Origin: Flectonema sp. DT1601 | Taxonomy: Eukaryota; Euglenozoa; Diplonemea; Diplonemida; Diplonemidae | Reading direction: 5' to 3' | Assembly (NCBI GenBank): GCA_964019425.1 | Contig: OZ025792.1 | Coordinates: 620,001 to 684,000 of the forward strand | Length of the DNA: 64,000 nucleotides | Shown: positions 21,070 to 31,036 of the stretch, one piece after another | Layout: every line of letters starts with the position of its first letter | Numbering within the stretch: the first letter of the stretch is position 1 | Made by a program: the position numbers and the translations under genes | Notes under the pieces: generated by a model | What the model was told of the DNA's origin: nothing | Database searches by the model: none | Seen by the model: the letters and a program-made list of their open reading frames with translations, nothing else

Positions 21070-21876
21070 TTTAAAGAGAAGGTTACGAATGGGCGCTTCG
21101 GAACCTTAACATTTGCATGCTATGTGTTATCATGCCCGCTTCGAGGTATTCCATTCCTCAGGTGGGTTCTCACATTCTTGCAGCGCAACAAGCGCCTCAT
21201 CAAGTACTCTCATCGTCGCAGGCGGGCATACGCTTACCTGATGTCTCTCAGTAACGAGGAAATGGGCAACATCATGGAGTTCATGTGTGCACAATATAGT
21301 ATTGTGAATGGTGTGCTCAGACGTCTCATCTCATTCTCCCGGGAGCATCGCACTCCGCGACAACTTCTCCAGTTTTGGGCAGAGGTTGCACGTGACATGT
21401 CAGAGGCAGCCACAATTGACATCTCATATTTGCTGAATGATCATGGTCGGGTTGTTACAGAACAGAACAGTCTGAACGAGAATGAGCCCCCTCAGTGATT
21501 AAACCCACCGCACACGCGATGCGCCGGTCCAAAGTCCGGAACCTCACCACAAGCGATGGTCAGGAAGGGTGATGGGTCACTGGGCACAAGCGATGCCCAT
21601 TTAGTTGTCAAAGTGACATGTATGGCAAACTGAACAGGTTTGACATTGCACAGCACCAACGGTACCATCTGGATATCACTCACTTTTTTCACTAGAATTC
21701 ACACATTTTCACACATTTTCACACATTTTCACACATTTTCACGGGATTTCACTACCAGAAAGCAGCAAAAAATTAAGTGAAAAATCGTGAAAAATCGTGA
21801 AAAATCGTGAAAAATCGTGAATTTTCGTGTAGCAAAGTGAAAAATCGTGAACACCTCCACCCTGCCGATCGCCTCA
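21070..21876 (+). mobile_element. Deletion derivative B of the shared-3'-end transposon
   Basis: Starts abruptly inside the coding region (TTTAAAGAGAAGGTTACGAA), giving codons for EKVTNGRFG through SLNENEP that are nearly identical to 24475-24898, and then the same 3' module to GATCGCCTCA. Only a few differences separate it from derivative C, so the copies are young. The open frame seen at 21040-21498 starts in the terminal repeat of derivative A and is an artefact of the junction. Confidence 0.85.
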
Positions 21877-22065
21877 AAATTAATCGACATAGTCGATCGA
21901 TAAAAAAAAACAATGATAACACTGTTTATTCCTTTTTTTTTATTTTTATTATTCTTTTTATTTATTTTTAAAGAAAAAACAATCAGTTTAGCGTCCTGAC
22001 CAGGACGGAAAATAGAAAGTGATCGACATAGTCGATCGATAAAAAAACAATGATAACGTTGTTTA

Positions 22066-22096
<31 letters not shown>

Positions 22097-22866
22097 TTCT
22101 TTTTATTTATTTTTAGAAAAAACAATCAGTTTAGCGTCTTGACCAGGACGGAAAATAGAAATTAATCGACATAGTCGATCGATAAAAAAAAACAATGATA
22201 ACATTGTTTATTCCTTTTTTTTTTATTTATATTCTTTTTTTTATTTTTAAAAAAAAATACAATCAGTTTAGCGTCTTGACCAGGACGGAAAGTAGACAGT
22301 AATCGACAAAGTCGATCGATAAAAAAACACAATGATAACATTGTTTATTTCTTTTTTTTTTTTTTTTTTTTTTTTTTATATCTTTTATTTATTTTTTAAA
22401 GAAAAAACAATCAGTTTAGCGTCTTGACCAGGACGGAAAATAGAAATTAGTCGACAAAGTCGATCGATAAAAAAAAACAATGATAACATTGTTTATTCTT
22501 TTTTTTTTTTTTTTTAATTCTTTTTATTTATTTTTAAAGAAAAAAAACGGAAAATAGAAATTAGTCGACAAGGTCGAACGATAAAAAAAACAATGATAAC
22601 ATTGTTTATTCTTTTTTTTTTATTTTTTTTTTATATTCTTTTTTATTAATTTTGAAAAAAAACAATCAGTTTAGCGTCTTGACCAGGACGGAAAATAGAA
22701 AGTAATCGACATAGTCGATCGATAAAAAAACAATGATAACATTGTTTATTCTTTTTTTTTTTTTTTAAATTCTTTTTATTTATTTTTTAAAGAAAAAAAA
22801 AAACGGAAAATAGAAATTAGTCGACAGAGTCGATCGATAAAAACAACAATGATAACATTGTTTATA
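21877..22866 (-). repeat. Hairpin satellite, third block
   Basis: Eight inverted-orientation units directly after derivative B. ATCGACATAGTCGAT, ATCGACAAAGTCGAT and TCGACAGAGTCGA versions occur; the changes fall in the loop. The block ends in the middle of a unit (GTTTAT at 22866), where the pogo-like element begins. Confidence 0.95.
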
Positions 22867-23148
22867 GAAAAATGCTAAGAGGAACCCCCTATTAACACCT
22901 AAGACATCTAAACTGCAGCCCAGCTTATGCCCAATGCACTAACAGGTCATTCCCTCACACTCAGATCAAAAAATCAAAGTTCAGAGTGCATCTTAGCATG
23001 AATGAGAGAAATTTCTCATCGCTTTTTTTGAACAAAAGGGATAGAAGAGGGGATAGAAAACGAACATAACAATAAAATTCTAAGTGAGAAACACTTACTG
23101 CAACTGGAAATATTACTGCGCTGAATAATTACTGCGGGGAAATATTAC

Positions 23149-25250
23149 TGAGGCGATCGGCAGGGGTGGAGGTTTCACGAATTTTCACGATCCTTCACGG
23201 TTTGTCACGAGTTGTCACTACCTATCACGAAAATTCACGAAAATTCACTGCCAAAAAGCATGGTGAAAAATCGTGAATTTTCGTGAATAATCGTGAATTT
23301 TCGTGAATTTTGATATTGAGATTTGTGGTTTGGCAAAAAAAACTACTCAGGGGGGGCCTGAACTGCACTGCTTCGTAGTTGTCATCGGTCCTATGGTTCT
23401 CTACAGTTTATTGTTAATACTACTTCTCTTTAATCCAGCTCTTGTTACAGTTTCATGTGGTTGCTGAACTATTCTAGCACAGGTGGGTCGATAGGCATGT
23501 GTGGTGATCGTTGAAGTGGTGGTGCTTGTTAATCCTATCGTTCTCTAAAGTTTATTGTGGTAATGCATTCACATGGCTCTCGTAAGAGTAACAGTGCAAC
23601 TTCGCGATTCCTTGCCAGCAGAGATCTTGCTGTATGTGACTAGCAGATCAAAGCTGTTAGATGTATTGGGTGGTATGGGACTAGAAGTTGAAGATGACTT
23701 GGAGGTTAGGGCTCGTGTTGCTGGCACGGATGGCATGCTGATCTGGTGCGATGAGAAGATTGGTGAGGTTGACGGTGTATCGCAATACACTGTTGCTGGG
23801 ACCCTGCATCTCCGCCCACAGCCACCAAGTACAGTTGTCCCGATCCTCTTGCAGCACATCGCCATGCGCCGCATTCCGCAGTTTACCCGCCAGCTTCATG
23901 GTCTTGACTCCGTCAGTTATTGGGCTGCACGAAGAGAGATGATCCGGTGGTTGTATGTGCAGGATTGTGTGTTTCTCATTCGCAACCGGGAGAGTACCTT
24001 CTGCCTAGTAAGTGACGCAACATCTGTGACAGAAAACTCGTCAGCGCTACACATCACTGCTGCTACAGCTACGACTGCATGCTATAGTCTTGCATGCAGA
24101 CTGACACAGAGCCACCAAGCTCAATCATTCTGTGACACACTACGACGTGCGCTGCACCACTTCCAGCAGCTCGGAATCTTAATCACTGATCCGGCACCAC
24201 CACCTCTGTCAACTTGCACGATCACCTCTGCGCTCAGTGATCGGGGTGGATCAGAATACAGGGGGTTTAAATTATTTGACCAAGATGGCAATATCTGCCT
24301 CATCCCGGAGCCTACACACCGAGTTCATTGCATCGCCTCCTGGATTGCGAAGTACTTTGGCCTCAGTGACTTCCTCCGTTCAATAGTAACGCTGTGCTTC
24401 TTCATACGTGGGAATCGGTCGTTTGCTTACTGGCTTCGCAAGAAGCACCGCATCTCTTTTAGGGCGTGCCCATTTAAAGAGAAGGTTACGAATGGGCGCT
24501 TCGGAAGCTTTGCATGCTATGTGTTATCATGCCCGCTTCGAGGTATTCCATTCCTCAGGTGGGTTCTCACATTCTTGCAGCGCAACAAGCGCCTCATCAA
24601 GTACTCTCATCGTCGCAGGCGGGCATACGCTTACCTGATGTCTCTCAGTAACGAGGAAATGGGCAACATCATGGAGTTCATGTGTGCACAATATAGTATT
24701 GTGAATAGTGTGCTCAGACGTCTCATCTCATTCTCCCGGGAGCATCGCACTCCGCGGCAACTTCTCCAGTTTTGGGCAGAGGTTGCACGTGACATGTCAG
24801 AGGCAGCCACAATTGACATCTCATATTTGCTGAATGATCACGGTCGGGTTGTTACAGAACAGAACAGTCTGAACGAGAATGAGCCCCTCAGTGATTAAAC
24901 CCACCGCACACGCGATGCGCCGGTCCAAAGTCCGGAACCTCACCACAAGCGATGGTCAGGAAGGGTGATGGGTCACTGGGCACAAGCGATGCCCATTTAG
25001 TTGTCAAAGTGACATGTATGGCAAACTGAACAGGTTTGACATTGCACAGCACACCAGCACCAACGGTACCATCTGGATATCACTCACTTTTTTCACTAGA
25101 ATTCACACATTTTCACACATTTTCACGGGATTTCACTACCAGAAAGCAGCAAAAAATTAAGTGAAAAATCGTGAAAAATCGTGAAAAATCGTGAATTTTC
25201 GTGTAGCAAAGTGAAAAATCGTGAACACCTCCACCCTGCCGATCGCCTCA
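23149..25250 (+). mobile_element. hAT-like element, derivative C (both ends present)
   Basis: Ends TGAGGCGATCGGCAGGGG and CACCCTGCCGATCGCCTCA are inverted repeats, and the inner CAGGG(G)TGGAGG resembles hAT termini. Subterminal TCACGA/TCGTGA repeats lie on both sides. ATTAC flanks both ends (23144-23148, 25251-25255), a possible 5-bp target duplication, although hAT elements normally make 8 bp, so the superfamily is not settled. One long open frame inside is intact. Confidence 0.75.
23573..24898 (+). CDS. Intact 441-aa frame of the hAT-like element
   Basis: It starts at ATG and ends NENEPLSD-stop, as does derivative A. The N-terminus (VRVTVQLRDSLPAEILLYVT) looks like a beta-rich, possibly ubiquitin-like fold. 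The middle has CLVSDATSVTENSSALHI, which recalls the first catalytic Asp region of hAT transposases, though other catalytic motifs are not evident. The C-terminal 140 residues are basic then helical (RNKRLIKYSHRRRRAYAYLM). Lengths of autonomous hAT transposases are 600-800 aa, so this may be internally deleted but kept in frame. A second protein class recruited by the element cannot be excluded. Confidence 0.5.
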   Translation: MALVRVTVQLRDSLPAEILLYVTSRSKLLDVLGGMGLEVEDDLEVRARVAGTDGMLIWCDEKIGEVDGVSQYTVAGTLHLRPQPPSTVVPILLQHIAMRRIPQFTRQLHGLDSVSYWAARREMIRWLYVQDCVFLIRNRESTFCLVSDATSVTENSSALHITAATATTACYSLACRLTQSHQAQSFCDTLRRALHHFQQLGILITDPAPPPLSTCTITSALSDRGGSEYRGFKLFDQDGNICLIPEPTHRVHCIASWIAKYFGLSDFLRSIVTLCFFIRGNRSFAYWLRKKHRISFRACPFKEKVTNGRFGSFACYVLSCPLRGIPFLRWVLTFLQRNKRLIKYSHRRRRAYAYLMSLSNEEMGNIMEFMCAQYSIVNSVLRRLISFSREHRTPRQLLQFWAEVARDMSEAATIDISYLLNDHGRVVTEQNSLNENEPLSD

Positions 25251-25483
25251 ATTACTGCGCGGAAAAATTAGTGCGGTTTTTTCCACTTGGTGGTAGAAAA
25301 AAATTTGGTTGCTTTTTTGCTGTGTAAGGCACCAGCAGAAAAATGCAGCTGGAGAAAAAATCACTTCTGAGCAGAATTATTAGTGCGGTGGAAATATTAC
25401 TGTGTGGAAAAAATAGTGCGGTTTTTTGCAGATTTGGAAATTAGTGCGGTTTTTTCCGCGCAGTAATATTTCCAGTTGCAGTA

Positions 25484-26141
25484 GCAGAAACACTTAGCAA
25501 CTTTTAAGGAGCTGAAAAGCAAAAAAAAAATCTAAGTGAGAAACACTTAGTAGAAACAATTTGTAGCTAATTAAGCTGAAAATAAAAAAATAAAAAATTT
25601 CTAAGTGAGAAATACTTAGCAACTTTTAGAACAAATATTTCAGTAAATAACCTGTAATGATTAAACCATTACAGGTACCTACAAAAACCTTTTTTTTTGC
25701 AGTTGTCTTTTGGTTGTAGCTGAGTTGACTTTTATTTTATGCTTTTCTAATGTCCCAAAGTTGGTTTATTTTACTTTTTTTTTCTGCAAGGGAACAGTCC
25801 AAAGCATAAGTCCGAACAGCCCTGAGGCCAGAACTGATTGTTAGGTATTGTATTCCAGAGAAAGTTTGGTTTGTATCTCCCGGGTACCCCCCTTGCGATG
25901 CTAGCGCAAGAGTCGAGGTGTTATGTATTCCTCTCCGTTGCGCTACTTTATTTTTATTTACTGTAATTATAAATATCACGGTGTATAAAAAGTTTGGAGT
26001 ATAACAACTTTGGATATAAAAAAGATGGTGGATTCTCGGAAAAAAACTTGGTGGATTTTTATAAAAAAGTATGAAAGTACACATTTTGACTGTAAAATGG
26101 TGGTTTTTTGAGTATGAAATTTTTCTGTAGGCAATCACAAT
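25484..26141. other. 5' non-coding part of the pogo-like element
   Basis: It contains three versions of the AAGTGAGAAACACTT palindrome (about 25488-25620) and a hairpin CCTGTAATG...CATTACAGG (about 25650-25675). No gene is seen; these are probably subterminal transposase-binding repeats. Confidence 0.5.
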
Positions 26142-27101
26142 ATGCACAAATTTTTGAAAAAGCGGGAGCCTTTTGAGCCCCTGAAGACGTCGGTGAGCAA
26201 GGTGGAGCTGGATTTGATAAGGCAAGAGCAGCAGGTGAAAGAGCAACCAACTTCTCGCTGTTATGAGAAGTGGTCAAGGGAGGAGTTGCTTAACATCGGT
26301 GAGATGGTGAACTCTGCCACCAATGTGTCAAAGGCGATTGCCTTCTTCAACAAGGACCATAAGAAGAGATTAACAGTTGGCACGGCAGGCAGGGCAATGA
26401 AGCTCTTTATTGAGGAACAGAAGAGGAAGACGAAGGGAGAACCACTAAAAGAGGGGCAGGTGAAATCTGGGAGACCCACCATCTTAACCACTGATGAGGA
26501 AGCAAGGGTGCTCGATTTAATTGAGAATATCCGTGCTTATGGTGGCTGTGTGTTTGCTTCTCTGGTTTCAAGCACAGCAAGGGGGATAGTGCTTGCAAGT
26601 GATACACCGGAACGCGTGGATTCTAGTTCCCTACAAGAAGTATGGGCCTACAAGTTCCTGGAACGGAAGGGTTGGACACACCGTCGTGGAACCACTGCGA
26701 AAGTAGCGCCTGAAGCAGAACTCGCATCAGCTCGGTCAAGGTTTCTAGAACGCATCTCCAGTGCTCGAATACATGGTGCAATTCCTGACAGCATGGTCAT
26801 TAACTTTGACCACACCCAGTGCCTGATGCTTCCATCAAGCAAGTGCACCTTCAATCCCAAAGGTGCCACTTCGGTGCCGATATCATTCACCGATGATAAG
26901 CGGGGCGTCAGCGTAGTACTGGGTTGCTCGATGACAGGGGACAAGCTCCCAATGCAGGCCATCTACAAGGGTAAGACGGCTAGATCAACCCCACACAGCC
27001 ACCCTTGTCTTGAACACCGAGATGATGTGCTGTTAACCAGCAATCTAAGAGGGTGGGCAAACGAAACAACAACTATTGAGTACCTTCAGAAGGCAATAGT
27101 C
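26142..27101 (+). pseudogene. pogo/Tigger-type DDE transposase, 3'-truncated
   Basis: About 320 codons are open from ATG. Visible are a helix-turn-helix region (SKAIAFFNKDHKKRLTVGTA), the RKGWTHRRGTTA motif and the first catalytic segment MVINFDHTQCLMLPSSKCTF, then VSVVLGCSMTGDKLPMQAIY, typical of the Tc1/mariner-pogo DDE_1 group. The second Asp block and the third acidic residue are missing because hairpin satellite sequence replaces the end of the gene at about 27102; the last 15 codons of the frame are satellite-encoded Phe/Leu. The copy cannot be active. Confidence 0.85.
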
Positions 27102-27348
27102 CCTTTTTTTTTTTTATTATTCTTTTTATTTATTTTTTAAAGAAAAAAACAATCAGTTTAGCGTCTTGACCAGGACGGAAAATAGAAAGTAATCGACATA
27201 GTCGATCGATAAAAAAACAATGATAACATTGTTTATTCTTTTTTTTTATTTTTTTTTTTATATTCTTTTTTATTAATTTTGAAAAAAAAACAATCAGTTT
27301 AGCGTCTTGACCAGGACGGAAAATAGAAAGTAATCGACATAGTCGATG
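27102..27348 (-). repeat. Hairpin satellite, fourth block
   Basis: Two inverted-orientation units, the last cut within ATCGACATAGTCGAT. They separate the pogo-like transposase from the first host gene and mark the right limit of the repeat region. Confidence 0.95.
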
Positions 27349-27441
27349 GAATCCCTATTAAATGATCCACTCTTTCAATGGGAGGTTTTCGTTTTATTTT
27401 TGTTGCTGTGATAACAATCTTATTTTCGACGGTATTTCAGG

Positions 27442-28770
27442 ATGTCTGATCCACTAAAAAATGTATTCATCGCATTACAGAATGAAAAAGGTGAGGAATC
27501 AATTGACGTAAAGACAATTGAGGATGTGTGTCAGGGTTTTGGTTTAAATTTTGATTGTGGAGATGCGATGGGAATAGAGAAGGATGACGAAGGGCGGTGG
27601 AAGAGGAGGGCAGGGTATCACGACATCATAGAACTCTTTCGTGGAAAGAGTCCGAAGATTGAAAACGATTTGCGACCATTAGAAACGAGTGAGCAGCTGA
27701 TCAAGATCATCCAACCGGAGTCGGTAAATGAAATTGCAACACCAACACAAGATGTATCTCAGCAGCACCCTACCACTCGAAGGGCGAGAGCTGTAGTCGA
27801 TAGAAGGCGAAAGGTTGAACAAAATCAGGTTAAAATAAACTGGTGGGACACTCCAGCTGAAGCAGAAAATCGTGTTCTGAGGGAGGACAACTCAGAGACC
27901 CGCACAAATGGTGTTTTTTTGAGTAACTTGGTAATGGACAACGACGACGCTGACTCCGTTTCGGGAACGGCGAGTGTTCCAAATATTAGTTCTCCAGAAG
28001 CACCTAATTATGCAAGTACAGATTTATGTGTTGTGGTGTCACCAACCCTGACAAATCGGACTGATGAACTGTTCCCTTGCCTTGACCAGCTTAGTAATCT
28101 TACTGCTGACTACACTGATAACCAAAAAACTATGTGGGAAAGCATGAGTCCCAAGTCATTGATGCGAGAGCTCAATGCGTTGGTGTCAACTGTCACAGCT
28201 GGCGATGTAGTAAGCAGTAAGTTAGGCATTCAAAACTCAACTGCAAATAGACTTCGCGGCGCCGCACCATACATTGAACATAGTGTTGATGCGCAGTTTG
28301 ATAACACGACCCTTAAGATTTACAGCACTCCTGGTATTTCAGTGACGAAACAATCAGACCTACTTAGTACGGTACGCTCTAATGGTGGCGATCGGTCGGT
28401 CTTTAAGGTGTCCCATTTTGTGTATGCACCTGCAAAAAAAATTGTCAAAAAGCGACTACGTGATAAAAAAATGGTTGCTTCTAAAGAACAGTCTTTTAAA
28501 TTAACGCATCCTGATTGGAATAGCCTTAACAGCATGCCTCTGCATCGGAAACAATTGAGCCTTCCAATTTCGCCAGATTTACCAGCTATAACGTCCTTCA
28601 GGATAGGCCATGAACAGAGTGAAGTTGTAACCGTCGGAAATAGACCGGTCCCAAATCCTTCTACTGAGAGACGCCTGTTGACGGACGTACTCAAATCGTT
28701 GCGGGATTGCGAAAAAATGAGGTCGAGCTCTTCGCGGGAGAAGAGAATAAAAAAGAAAAAAAGACTGTAA
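27442..28770 (+). CDS. Unknown 442-aa protein
   Basis: The first host gene after the repeat region. The ATG lies one base after a T-rich stretch ending CAG (acceptor at 27440). The N-terminal 75 residues (FIALQNEKGEESIDVKTIED, then GRWKRRAGYHDIIELFRGK) have the spacing of a degenerate EF-hand pair without clear calcium-binding loops. The rest is Ser/Thr/Asn-rich and probably unstructured, ending in a basic KKKKRL tail. The stop codon sits in CTGTAAGAATGG, which also resembles a 5' splice site, so a further exon is conceivable. No family recognised. It is transcribed away from the repeats. Confidence 0.75.
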   Translation: MSDPLKNVFIALQNEKGEESIDVKTIEDVCQGFGLNFDCGDAMGIEKDDEGRWKRRAGYHDIIELFRGKSPKIENDLRPLETSEQLIKIIQPESVNEIATPTQDVSQQHPTTRRARAVVDRRRKVEQNQVKINWWDTPAEAENRVLREDNSETRTNGVFLSNLVMDNDDADSVSGTASVPNISSPEAPNYASTDLCVVVSPTLTNRTDELFPCLDQLSNLTADYTDNQKTMWESMSPKSLMRELNALVSTVTAGDVVSSKLGIQNSTANRLRGAAPYIEHSVDAQFDNTTLKIYSTPGISVTKQSDLLSTVRSNGGDRSVFKVSHFVYAPAKKIVKKRLRDKKMVASKEQSFKLTHPDWNSLNSMPLHRKQLSLPISPDLPAITSFRIGHEQSEVVTVGNRPVPNPSTERRLLTDVLKSLRDCEKMRSSSSREKRIKKKKRL

Positions 28771-29466
28771 GAATGGAGGGCTTCTGTAGTGTTCTTCCGA
28801 CAGTCAAGTTTTACAACTTTGACTGAATGAGAGCTTTTGTGTCCGCACGATATGATAATTTAGACGTGGTGTACTTGACTAAGCTAGTCCAAACCAAAAC
28901 AGTTAATGACAGACAACACCTGAACATGACATCAAAAACCGCAGAGCGCAACACTGAGATCGATCACTGTACAGATGCGAGATAGAAATGGTTGTCTGTG
29001 TTGCTGGGAAGGAGGACTGTTACACATCTGTATCTATTTATACCAACACCTCAAGATGCTATAAATTTGTAGCAGGTGGTTGCTTTACTTTTGGTGAGGG
29101 AATGTAGTGGTGCTCAGTGACAATAGACAGTTCACATTTTATTTTTTGCAGGTACCTTTATTTAAAAACATGTTATTGGTGCCGTTGCACATGCGCTTTT
29201 CAGGGGCACGAAGATACGATTGGATGGAAAAGTCTGGCCATCAAGTGCCACCCCTGTCCCACCAGTTTTCCACGGTCCCACCTTAGCCCCACCCTGTGTC
29301 ACCGATCTCACGCGACCCACGGACTCATTGGTAACTTTGATATCATAAGCAGTCGTTGTGTTGTTTTATTGCCAGGTATCCTACAGCTGGGTTAAGTGAA
29401 AGGATTCACTAAATAGTAAAAAGGGCGTAGGCTATTGCGAGGCGATTACTTATCACACTTATTACA
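28771..29466. other. Intergenic spacer
   Basis: No gene is supported. A 92-codon frame at 29117-29395 has low-complexity Cys/His/Pro content and no ATG-acceptor arrangement that reads on in frame; I treat it as chance. Confidence 0.5.
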
Positions 29467-29493
29467 GCATTATACACTTTCACAAAGAAAACT

Positions 29494-29889
29494 ATGCAGA
29501 CTATCTCAACTGAGTTGGCAGCCAAGGCAGTTGGTCCTTACTCACAGGCGATGGTCCATGGTGGTGTTGTATATGTAAGTGGATGTATTGGTCTTTGTCC
29601 TGAGAAGATGAGTTTAGTAGAGGGCGGAGTGATGGGACAGACAGCTCGGGCGTTTGCTAACATGGAAGCTGTACTAAAGGCATCGGGAAGTTCTTTGGGC
29701 AACGTGTTGAAGACTACTGTTTATCTTGCAAAAATGAGTGACTTTGCGGAGGTAAACGGACTGTATGCCGAGAAGTTTGGTGATCACAAACCAGCAAGGG
29801 CTTGCTTGGCAGCAGCAGAACTCCCAAAGGGAGCACTCTTCGAGATTGATTGCATTGCAGTTGTTGGCGCTAAACCAGAAACAAAGTAG
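29494..29889 (+). CDS. RidA: RidA/YjgF/UK114 reactive-intermediate deaminase
   Basis: 131 aa, the standard length of the family. These small trimeric enzymes hydrolyse reactive enamines/imines (such as 2-aminoacrylate from serine and threonine dehydratases) before they damage PLP enzymes. Visible landmarks: the GPYSQA start (residues 14-19), VSGCIG in the first strand region, and the signature PARACLAAAELPKGALFEID with the catalytic Arg102 and Glu117. No clear targeting peptide is present, so it may be cytosolic. The ATG lies 27 bases after a CACACTTATTACAG acceptor (29467). No intron. Confidence 0.95.
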   Translation: MQTISTELAAKAVGPYSQAMVHGGVVYVSGCIGLCPEKMSLVEGGVMGQTARAFANMEAVLKASGSSLGNVLKTTVYLAKMSDFAEVNGLYAEKFGDHKPARACLAAAELPKGALFEIDCIAVVGAKPETK

Positions 29890-30339
29890 AATGTCCCTTT
29901 TATCTTTGTTATTCGATCGTTTTGACTCCCCTTCTTCCCCTTTACCTGATACACGAGCAAGTGAGACAGAGGCTGATTAAAAAGCAAAGTCTCACTGCAA
30001 ATCTCCTTCTGCTACGTAAGCATGAGTGAACGAAATTAAACTAAATGATGAACGCAGCACCCCTTTTACTAAGTGATTCAATGCGTGAACCCCGTAAACC
30101 GACCGTTCTGGGTAGCCCCTCATTTACGTTGGGAAATTGTACTATTTTGGGTGAGAAAGGTATCCAGACGAAATGAAAAAGTGCATTTCCCACTACTGGA
30201 GCTTCATGTTTCACGATATGCAGTTGATTTTATAAATAACATGTTCCGGTTGAAACGGCTGCGAAATCTGACCAGCCGACTGTTTACAGTATTGTACTGA
30301 ATACTCTTTTCTTAAGCAGCCAATGTTCTGATACATAAT
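29890..30339. other. Intergenic spacer
   Basis: A short frame from ATG at about 30080 (MREPRKPTVLGSPSFTLGN) ends at a GGGTGAGAAAG splice-donor-like site, but no convincing downstream exon joins it. Otherwise nothing is seen. Confidence 0.4.
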
Positions 30340-30543
30340 ATGCCGAGCTCTTGGTTAGGTGGTGTAGACCCGAAGACTAAAAAATGTTATCAATCTAGCA
30401 ATGCTTGTAGCTCAAAGTGGGATGGCTGCATTGTTGGTACAACTTGTAAGGAGCGAGGTTACTGCAAAGCTATTTCCGGACCTGGATCACGGGCTTGGGA
30501 TAAGGGCGACTGTCCCCCTCCTGGAACGTGTTCTCTTATGTAG
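30340..30543 (+). CDS. Small Cys-rich protein (67 aa)
   Basis: It has seven cysteines in 67 residues (KKC, NAC, DGC, TTC, GYC, GDC, GTC), suggesting disulfides or metal binding, but no hydrophobic signal peptide. The ATG is about 20 bases after CTCTTTTCTTAAGCAG, an acceptor-like site. Gly, Ser and Pro are frequent. No family recognised. The composition and clean acceptor argue for a real gene. Confidence 0.55.
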   Translation: MPSSWLGGVDPKTKKCYQSSNACSSKWDGCIVGTTCKERGYCKAISGPGSRAWDKGDCPPPGTCSLM

Positions 30544-31024
30544 CTGTTTTGTGTAACGCGACTGGTAACCTAGAAGTATAAGTTGACGAGTAAATCAAAT
30601 GTCTTCTTTGTGTACAGGCAAGATACTCCCTGCGGTCGATCTGACACTAACCTGGGAGAGTTATTGTATTTCTTATTTGAGTTGAGTTGACTTGTCAAAA
30701 TTGCAACAACATCTCTCTATCATTGATTTAGTACTACGCTTATCGTTCTATTCCTCAATGATGTCTTCATCTCTGTGTTGACAACGTTTCTAATGTCAAC
30801 TTCTTTCATTAAACTAACTGTAGTTACACGAACATAAGCTTCTATTAAGATGTAAAAGGTCTTATAAGTATTCGCTATTACTTCCACAGAATTAAATAAA
30901 TATACGTGAGCGAGGGGAGGGCCACATGGAGGTATCACAAACGAAGGGAAGTTTCTTACAAGAGAATCCAATAGAAGTTACTTTGGAATTTTTTCGATTT
31001 TGATTAAAACTAATTTTTCTCCAG
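30544..31024. other. Intergenic spacer
   Basis: Nothing beyond AT-rich sequence and the T-rich acceptor tract of the next gene. Confidence 0.5.
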
Positions 31025-31036
31025 ATACGTGGATGG

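Larger units (their letters stand above)
23098..25481. mobile_element. TA-flanked MITE-like element (split by a hAT-like insertion)
   Basis: Perfect terminal inverted repeats of 24 bp, starting CTGCAACTGGAAATATTACT, with TA on both outer sides (23096-23097 and 25482-25483), the target duplication of Tc1/mariner/pogo-type elements. Without the 2.1-kb insertion it would be about 280 bp, non-coding, with internal ATTAGTGCGGTTTTTT repeats. It sits inside the pogo-like element. Confidence 0.85.
22867..27101 (+). mobile_element. pogo-like element carrying nested insertions
   Basis: Bounded on both sides by hairpin satellite. The left part (22867-23097) and right part (25482-27101) both contain the palindromic AAGTGAGAAACACTT, at about 23083 and again near 25535 and 25600, which supports one original element split by a later insertion. 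The right part holds the transposase frame, truncated where satellite sequence resumes. Exact terminal repeats were not identified, so the outer limits are those set by the satellite. Confidence 0.6.

Noticed and set aside
30080-30175. First exon of a gene (MREPRKPTVL...) with a GTGAGA donor
   Set aside because: Plausible donor, but no downstream exon in frame reaches a sensible protein; kept only as a note.
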